A stretch of 28,412 nucleotides of DNA, taken from NCBI GenBank assembly GCA_046153695.1, contig JBJXEZ010000188.1:1-28412 (forward strand). The letters are read 5' to 3'. The translations under genes were made by a program, and so were the position numbers. Within the stretch, counting starts at the first letter, position 1; every line of letters begins with the position of its first letter. The notes under the pieces are model-generated. The model was not told the DNA's origin. It saw only the letters and a list, made by a program, of their open reading frames with translations, and ran no database searches. The stretch is from M3007 sp046153695 (GTDB taxonomy: Bacteria > Bacteroidota > Bacteroidia > Chitinophagales > Saprospiraceae). Below, in pieces: positions 23,934 through 28,412 of this stretch.

Positions 23934-25667
23934 ATGAACAAGAATTTTTTGATGCCTTCGCCCAAAAACCGACTCATCTTCCCGATAGCATTCTTATTCG
24001 CCTTCGGCCAATGGGCCTGCACAGCGCAGGATTATGTCCCATTTCCGTACACGATCGAAAAGGAGGTGGTAGCTCAAAAAGCAGCGGTAGTAACAGCCCA
24101 CCCGTTGGCCACCAAGGTCGGGTTGGACATCCTGCGCCGTGGTGGCACTGCTGTTGATGCGGCCGTGGCCGTACAATTTGCCCTCGCTGTGGTATACCCC
24201 CAAGCGGGCAATATCGGCGGCGGTGGTTTTTTGATCTACCGCAAAGCCGATGGAGAAACCGCAGCACTAGATTTCCGCGAAATAGCGCCCATCACCTCTA
24301 CCGAAACGATGTTTCAGGACTCTGCCGGCAATGTGTTGCCCAAAAAAAGTCGCTTCGGTGCTTTCGCAAGCGGCGTACCGGGTACGGTGGACGGGATGGT
24401 CGAGGCGCACAAACGCTACGGCCGCCTCCCATGGGCCGACTTGGTTTTGCCCGCTGCCACACTGGCCGATAAAGGCTACCAAATCACCGAACAAGAAGCC
24501 AAACAACTGAACGAGGAGAAGTTCACCTTCATCCGAAACAATAAAACGACCCCGGTTTTTGTGAAATTTGAGGCTTGGCAGCCTGGCGACTGGCTCATTC
24601 AAAAAGATCTGTCGAACACCTTGCAGCATATTGCTGGAAGTGGGCGCGACGGCTTTTACGCCGGCCCGGTTGCTGATATGATTGTACGGGAAATGGAACG
24701 CCACGGCGGCCCAATGACTGCCGACGACCTGAGAAATTACAGCAGTGCCTGGCGTACACCGGTAGAGTTTGAGTGGCGTGGGCGGCGTATCATTGGCATG
24801 CCACCGCCCAGTAGCGGGGGCATTTTGCTACAGCAAATGCTGGGTATGCTCGGCGATGCTGACTTGGGCGCCGATGGTTTCCACTCGGCGGCTGCTGCAC
24901 ACCGCATGGTTGAGGTGGAGCGCCGGGCCTACGCCGACCGATCCGAGCACCTCGGTGACCCGGATTTTTATAAGGTGCCACAAAAAGGAATGGTACAAAC
25001 CGAGTACCTGAAAACACGCATGGCCGATTTTTCTCCTGATAAAGCCACACCGAGCCAGGGCATTCGGGCTGGCACGCCCAAACTAAGCGAGGAAACTACG
25101 CACTTTAGCATCGTGGATGCCGAGGGCAACGCAGCCTCCGTTACCACCACACTCAATGATTCTTACGGCAGCCGGGTTGTGGTATCCGGTGCAGGTTTTA
25201 TCTTGAATAATGAGATGGACGATTTCAGCGCCAAGCCCGGTGCGCCCAATCTGTACGGGGCTATCGGCGGCACAGCCAACGCCGTAGCGGCCGGTAAACG
25301 CCCACTCAGCAGTATGACCCCGACCATCGTGCTCGAAAACGGCCAACTCTCCCTCGTCATTGGAACACCGGGCGGAACCACTATCCCCACCTCCGTTTTT
25401 CAGGTCCTGCTCAACGTGTATGAATTTAAACTGCCGTTGGTGAAGGCCGTACACGCTAAGCGTTTTCACCACCAATGGACTCCCGACGAAATCCAGATCG
25501 AGGACGGTGCCCTGCCCGCCGATGTGCTGGCCAAACTGGGCAGCATGGGGCATAAGGTGAAGGTGCGCACGCCTATCGGTCGTGTGGAGGCTATCCAGCG
25601 CTTGCCCGACGGACGGCTTCGCGCTGTGGCCGATGACCGGGGGGACGACGCCGCCGGTGGGTTTTGA
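23934..25667 (+). CDS. ggt: Gamma-glutamyltransferase
   Basis: A 577-residue Ntn-hydrolase of standard length with an N-terminal export signal (hydrophobic core over residues 14-26, LIFPIAFLFAFGQWA). A lipobox-like Cys (WAC) leaves lipoprotein status open. The large subunit shows AAVVTAHPLATKVGLDILRRGGTAVDAAVAVQFALAVVYPQAGNIGGGGFLIYR. The autocatalytic cleavage and nucleophile Thr is Thr388 in EETTHFSIVDAEGNAASVTTTLN, and the small subunit carries RPLSSMTPTIV and the GTPGGTTIP substrate-binding block. It cleaves the gamma-glutamyl bond of glutathione and related compounds in the periplasm, transferring the group to water or amino acids. Monocistronic by appearance; divergent from the GDYVVRN gene. 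Confidence 0.95.
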   Translation: MNKNFLMPSPKNRLIFPIAFLFAFGQWACTAQDYVPFPYTIEKEVVAQKAAVVTAHPLATKVGLDILRRGGTAVDAAVAVQFALAVVYPQAGNIGGGGFLIYRKADGETAALDFREIAPITSTETMFQDSAGNVLPKKSRFGAFASGVPGTVDGMVEAHKRYGRLPWADLVLPAATLADKGYQITEQEAKQLNEEKFTFIRNNKTTPVFVKFEAWQPGDWLIQKDLSNTLQHIAGSGRDGFYAGPVADMIVREMERHGGPMTADDLRNYSSAWRTPVEFEWRGRRIIGMPPPSSGGILLQQMLGMLGDADLGADGFHSAAAAHRMVEVERRAYADRSEHLGDPDFYKVPQKGMVQTEYLKTRMADFSPDKATPSQGIRAGTPKLSEETTHFSIVDAEGNAASVTTTLNDSYGSRVVVSGAGFILNNEMDDFSAKPGAPNLYGAIGGTANAVAAGKRPLSSMTPTIVLENGQLSLVIGTPGGTTIPTSVFQVLLNVYEFKLPLVKAVHAKRFHHQWTPDEIQIEDGALPADVLAKLGSMGHKVKVRTPIGRVEAIQRLPDGRLRAVADDRGDDAAGGF

Positions 25668-25791
25668 GGGTTTGGGCGACAGCTAGTTTTCTACTTTTTT
25701 GCGTAGCGGACAGTCCTTCGGACAAGGAGATTATATTCTTCAGACATTTCAATATCAGGCAGTTAACCGCACTGGTCGCGTCCAAAGGATG

Positions 25792-26331
25792 CTATTGTTT
25801 GGACGCTGTTATTTTGGAATAAAGAAACAAAATTTCGCCTCTAACCAATATGTACAGGAAAGCGAACATCAAGGCTAATACTAGCCCTACCACTACTGGC
25901 AACACCCCGCCGAAAGTGAAAGCCATACCCAAAACAAACCCGAGCAGGTATTCTTCCCGATAAATCGGTACAAACAAGGCCAATATAAAAAGCCCCATAA
26001 CCATAACGCCAGGGGCTTCAGAACCTATGCTAAAAAAATAGGACAGAGCGATGCCGAAGAATAGCGCGCCGAAAAATCCATACCCCATTGTTTGGGCTGA
26101 CGCTTGATTTTTTTCCAATCTGTGATGCAGGCGATACAAAAGGCCCCAGGTAAGGAGTGGGACAAGCAAGCTGCCCCACCAGTTTGAAATACTGGGCATA
26201 TCTTTCCGATGCAAAAAATAATGTGCAGGCACACCATCGTGGCTGTAGTCCCAAGCCAAATGCGCCCAGACCAATAGCATGACGAGGCCGGTGAACAGTA
26301 GCCGAAAGCGAAAAGTCAATTTGAAGTGCAT
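25792..26331 (-). CDS. Small multi-pass membrane protein, unrecognised
   Basis: A 179-residue hydrophobic protein starting at 26331 (MHFKLTFRFRLLFTGLVMLLVW); the longer frame up to 26421 adds a non-membrane leader and is less likely. Hydrophobic helices lie at about 10-26, 50-64, 80-98, 102-118, 122-138 and 142-165, so five or six membrane passes are plausible. No catalytic or ligand motif is visible and I cannot assign a family. It converges with gamma-glutamyltransferase across a 124-base gap in which I see no strong terminator. Confidence 0.68.
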   Translation of the reverse strand: MHFKLTFRFRLLFTGLVMLLVWAHLAWDYSHDGVPAHYFLHRKDMPSISNWWGSLLVPLLTWGLLYRLHHRLEKNQASAQTMGYGFFGALFFGIALSYFFSIGSEAPGVMVMGLFILALFVPIYREEYLLGFVLGMAFTFGGVLPVVVGLVLALMFAFLYILVRGEILFLYSKITASKQ

Positions 26332-26657
26332 CGAAAGGTGGGTTGTAAAGGTTAGGAATTGAATGGTGTTTGATACTCCAAATACCCCTTGTAGAGACTT
26401 TTTGAATTTTTTTGCCAGCAAAGTGGCAGCACCCGTTCCTCAAAAATTCGGTTATTGTACTCGACAGCATAAACCCTCGACACATTGCATCCCAGGCGCG
26501 ATAAAGAAGCCATGGCGATACCCAGAAGGCTGTTGATTTTGGCCTTCACGTTTTCTTTCTCCAGCACATAACAGTTCCAACGCCATTCCCAAGGCAAAAT
26601 CCCGCTACATTTGCGAGCCACCACACGACCGCATCCGCACCCAAGCAGCAATTTTCC
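26332..26657. other. Intergenic region upstream of the PLP enzyme
   Basis: A 326-base stretch without a supported gene. Reverse-strand open frames cross it but show no family resemblance, no credible start and no coding-like composition. It carries one -7 box for the PLP enzyme at 26606 and nothing else I can name. Confidence 0.5.
26606..26613 (+). promoter_or_regulatory. Putative -7 box (TACATTTG) for the PLP enzyme gene
   Basis: TACATTTG fully matches TAnnTTTG, 44 bases before the ATG at 26658, giving a leader of about 38 bases. The -33 region is weak. Confidence 0.42.
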
Positions 26658-27821
26658 ATGTACCACCTAAGCGACATCCTCACCCACCTCGGCGAAGACC
26701 GCGAGCAGTATTTCCAAGCCGTGGCACCACCAGTAGTGCAGACGAGCAATTTCGTTTTTCCTGACCTGGCGTCGTTCCGAGCAGCATTTTCTGACGAACT
26801 GGAGCACCACGTTTATTCACGGGGCAACAACCCCACAGTGGAAATCCTGCGAAAAAAACTGGCCGCACTGGAGGGAACAGAGGACTGTCTCGTGTTTTCC
26901 AGCGGTGCAGGTGCCGTGGCCGCCGCAGTGCTCGGTAATGTATCGGCGGGCGATCACATCGTATGCCAACAGGCGCCTTACTCGTGGACAAACACCCTGC
27001 TGCGCAAATTTTTGTCCCGCTACGGCGTGGAGCATACGTTCGTGGACGGTACCGATATAGCCAACATCCGCGCCGCACTGCGCCCTAACACCCGCGTGCT
27101 CTACCTCGAAAGCCCGAACACCATGACCTTCGAGTGCCAGGACCTCGCAGCCTGCTCGGCACTGGCCAGGGATCGCGGCATCGTGACGATCATTGACAAT
27201 TCCTATGCCTCGCCCATTTTCCAAAATCCCGCCTCGTTCGGTATTGACATCGTCGTGCATTCCGGCACCAAATACCTCAATGGCCACTCTGACGTGGTAG
27301 TAGGCGTGCTTTGCGGCAGTAAGCCGATGGTGAAAAAAATATTCGAGTCCGAACTGATGACGCTCGGCGGTATCCTCGGCCCGCACGACGCAGCACTCGT
27401 CATTCGCGGCCTGCGCACCCTGCCACTCCGACTCCAGCGCAGCGACGAGAACGCACGGTTTTTGATCGAAAAACTGGATAAACACCCTAAGGTGGAACGC
27501 ATTTGGTACCCGTTCCATGCCAGTTTTCCGCAGTTGGAATTGGCCAAAAAACAACTGCGCGGCTGCGGCGGTCTGTTTTCCGTACAATTCAAAACGGACT
27601 CGATGGACAAGATGGAACAGTTTGTACACCGGTTGCGGCGATTTCTCATGGCCGTATCCTGGGGCGGGCACGAGTCGTTGGTCATTCCCACCGTGGGCTT
27701 TTACGGCATCCCGGGCAAGCCCGAGCCAGCGCTGCCGTGGTCATTTTGCCGGTTTTATATCGGGCTGGAAGATCCCGAATGGCTGTGGGAGGATTTGGAA
27801 CAGGCCTTGGAGTGCCTGTAA
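26658..27821 (+). CDS. Cystathionine gamma-synthase/lyase-type PLP-dependent transsulfuration enzyme
   Basis: A 387-residue full-length Cys/Met-metabolism PLP enzyme (fold type I). Conserved blocks in order: VAPPVVQTSNFVF, YSRGNNPTVEILRKKLAALEG, SGAGAVAAAVL (phosphate-binding region), YLESPNTMTFECQDL, TIIDNSYASPIFQNP and the Schiff-base Lys205 in HSGTKYLNGHSDVVVG. The C-terminal RFYIGLEDPEWLWEDLEQAL block binds the substrate carboxylate through its Arg. The family covers cystathionine gamma-synthase, cystathionine gamma-lyase, methionine gamma-lyase and O-acylhomoserine sulfhydrylase, and the sequence alone does not separate them. It has its own -7 box and stands alone, with no met or cys operon neighbours in view. 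Confidence 0.9.
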   Translation: MYHLSDILTHLGEDREQYFQAVAPPVVQTSNFVFPDLASFRAAFSDELEHHVYSRGNNPTVEILRKKLAALEGTEDCLVFSSGAGAVAAAVLGNVSAGDHIVCQQAPYSWTNTLLRKFLSRYGVEHTFVDGTDIANIRAALRPNTRVLYLESPNTMTFECQDLAACSALARDRGIVTIIDNSYASPIFQNPASFGIDIVVHSGTKYLNGHSDVVVGVLCGSKPMVKKIFESELMTLGGILGPHDAALVIRGLRTLPLRLQRSDENARFLIEKLDKHPKVERIWYPFHASFPQLELAKKQLRGCGGLFSVQFKTDSMDKMEQFVHRLRRFLMAVSWGGHESLVIPTVGFYGIPGKPEPALPWSFCRFYIGLEDPEWLWEDLEQALECL

Positions 27822-27847
27822 AACACCATATTGCAGGAGGCCTGCTA

Positions 27848-28412
27848 CTAATCGCCCAGCAGCAGGAGGCGTGCGGCTCTTACTTGACCAACCGAAACAT
27901 CAAAATAGTCGGCCACTTGCTGGTCAGGCCATTCGTAGTTCTTCTTTAAAAAAGCAACGAGCAGTTTCTCGATGCCCTGTTCGATACCCTGTTCGATACC
28001 TTTTTCGATACCTTTTTCGATGCCCTGTTCAAAGCCTTTTTCCAAAATTTGATCATAGGCAGACTTGGCCATTTGCTCGTATTGCGGGGGAAGTGTTTCT
28101 ACCAGTTCCATAATTTCATGTTCCTTGAATGGTGAGACAATTTGCAGGTAGAGAAACGTGGCCTCAAACAGGCCTAACAAGATCTCCTCTGCCAGGTTTT
28201 CGTGGACAAAAATAAGCACTTCGCGGAAATGCGCCCGGATGAATTTACCCTCTCGACCGTGCTTGAACGCCAAAAATATGTTGCGCAGCAGCACCGCGTC
28301 CTGCATGCCCCGGATTTCTTCGTCCAGCATGGCTTGTACGTTGATTTTCAGGATGTCGAAGTGCGGGACGTAACCCGCTAGGGCCGGGGGCACCGCCCCG
28401 TATTGTTCCCTC
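27848..28412 (-). CDS. Rpn-family recombination-promoting nuclease (PD-(D/E)XK), C-terminal part, runs off the window
   Basis: The open frame continues past the window edge, so only the C-terminal 187 residues are visible. They read from REQYG...ALAGYVPHFDILKINVQ through FREVLIFVHENLAEEILLGLF to an EQGIEKG tandem repeat and the ending DVSVGQVRAARLLLLGD. This arrangement is typical of the C-terminal half of Rpn/transposase_31 proteins, whose N-terminal half holds the PD-(D/E)XK nuclease core; that core would lie beyond 28412. Rpn proteins are DNA endonucleases linked to RecA-independent recombination in E. coli and, more recently, phage defence. The apparent GTG at 28391-28393 is inside the gene and is not a start. 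Confidence 0.8.
   Translation of the reverse strand, partial: REQYGAVPPALAGYVPHFDILKINVQAMLDEEIRGMQDAVLLRNIFLAFKHGREGKFIRAHFREVLIFVHENLAEEILLGLFEATFLYLQIVSPFKEHEIMELVETLPPQYEQMAKSAYDQILEKGFEQGIEKGIEKGIEQGIEQGIEKLLVAFLKKNYEWPDQQVADYFDVSVGQVRAARLLLLGD
27969..28040. repeat. 12-bp tandem repeat inside the Rpn-family gene
   Basis: Six adjacent 12-base units of the type TCGATACCCTGT or TCGATACCTTTT, the last degenerate, encode the EQGI/EKGI tetrapeptide repeats on the reverse strand. Such in-frame repeats readily gain or lose units by slippage, changing linker length without breaking the frame. Confidence 0.85.

Noticed and set aside
25668..25791. GTCC-TTC-GGAC hairpin in the gap between gamma-glutamyltransferase and the membrane protein as a terminator
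   Set aside because: A 4-bp stem without a T-tract on either strand is too weak to call.
26352..26666. Reverse open frame of 104 codons upstream of the PLP enzyme, possible gene remnant
   Set aside because: No recognisable domain; it overlaps the promoter and start of the PLP gene and has no credible neighbour.
26817..27671. Reverse open frame of 284 codons inside the PLP enzyme
   Set aside because: The forward frame has the complete PLP-enzyme motif set including the Schiff-base Lys; the reverse is a shadow.

Overview
The window looks like an ordinary chromosomal stretch from a Bacteroidota bacterium with moderately high GC for the phylum. A Saprospiria-like lineage is a guess. The assignment rests on DUF3667, VF530/DUF2132, DUF1573 and paired DUF4331 genes, on repeated TAnnTTTG -7 promoter boxes instead of E. 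coli-like -10 boxes, and on few Shine-Dalgarno sequences. I see no insertion sequence, prophage, integrase or CRISPR array.

Layout. From 81 to 8783 everything reads forward: a secreted DUF1573 protein, an RlmI-type rRNA methyltransferase, then a tight run of a dienelactone-hydrolase lipoprotein, a TMTC-like membrane/TPR protein, DNA polymerase III delta (holA), a DUF3667 membrane protein and a PD40 beta-propeller lipoprotein. Two joints in this run are 4-base ATGA overlaps. Next come aat (reverse) and a secreted CocE/NonD hydrolase (forward), which diverge from a shared 189-base region, and a tiny LuxR-type HTH protein.

From 15740 down to 11905 lies a reverse operon of a FixI/CcoI-like copper P-type ATPase, an unrecognised 136-residue protein and a two-domain universal stress protein. 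No cbb3 oxidase genes are in view. Two tandem tRNA-Ser genes (GGA, CGA) follow, with a strong terminator and then a VF530 gene. A reverse cluster (19112 to 16481) holds the two halves of a DUF4331 protein as separate exported proteins, plus a TPR protein.

The best candidate for an undescribed system is 19459-23284. It is a three-gene cassette joined by two ATGA overlaps: a soluble PAS-PAS-PAS sensor kinase with a non-canonical H-box and G1 box, a stand-alone atypical receiver, and a three-helix membrane protein with a large unrecognised cytosolic helical domain. There is no DNA-binding output domain, so the likely output is the membrane protein itself.

The right end holds a small unrecognised protein overlapping the cassette tail-to-tail, gamma-glutamyltranspeptidase, a small membrane protein, a cystathionine gamma-synthase-type PLP enzyme, and the C-terminal part of an Rpn-family (PD-(D/E)XK) nuclease that runs off the window.
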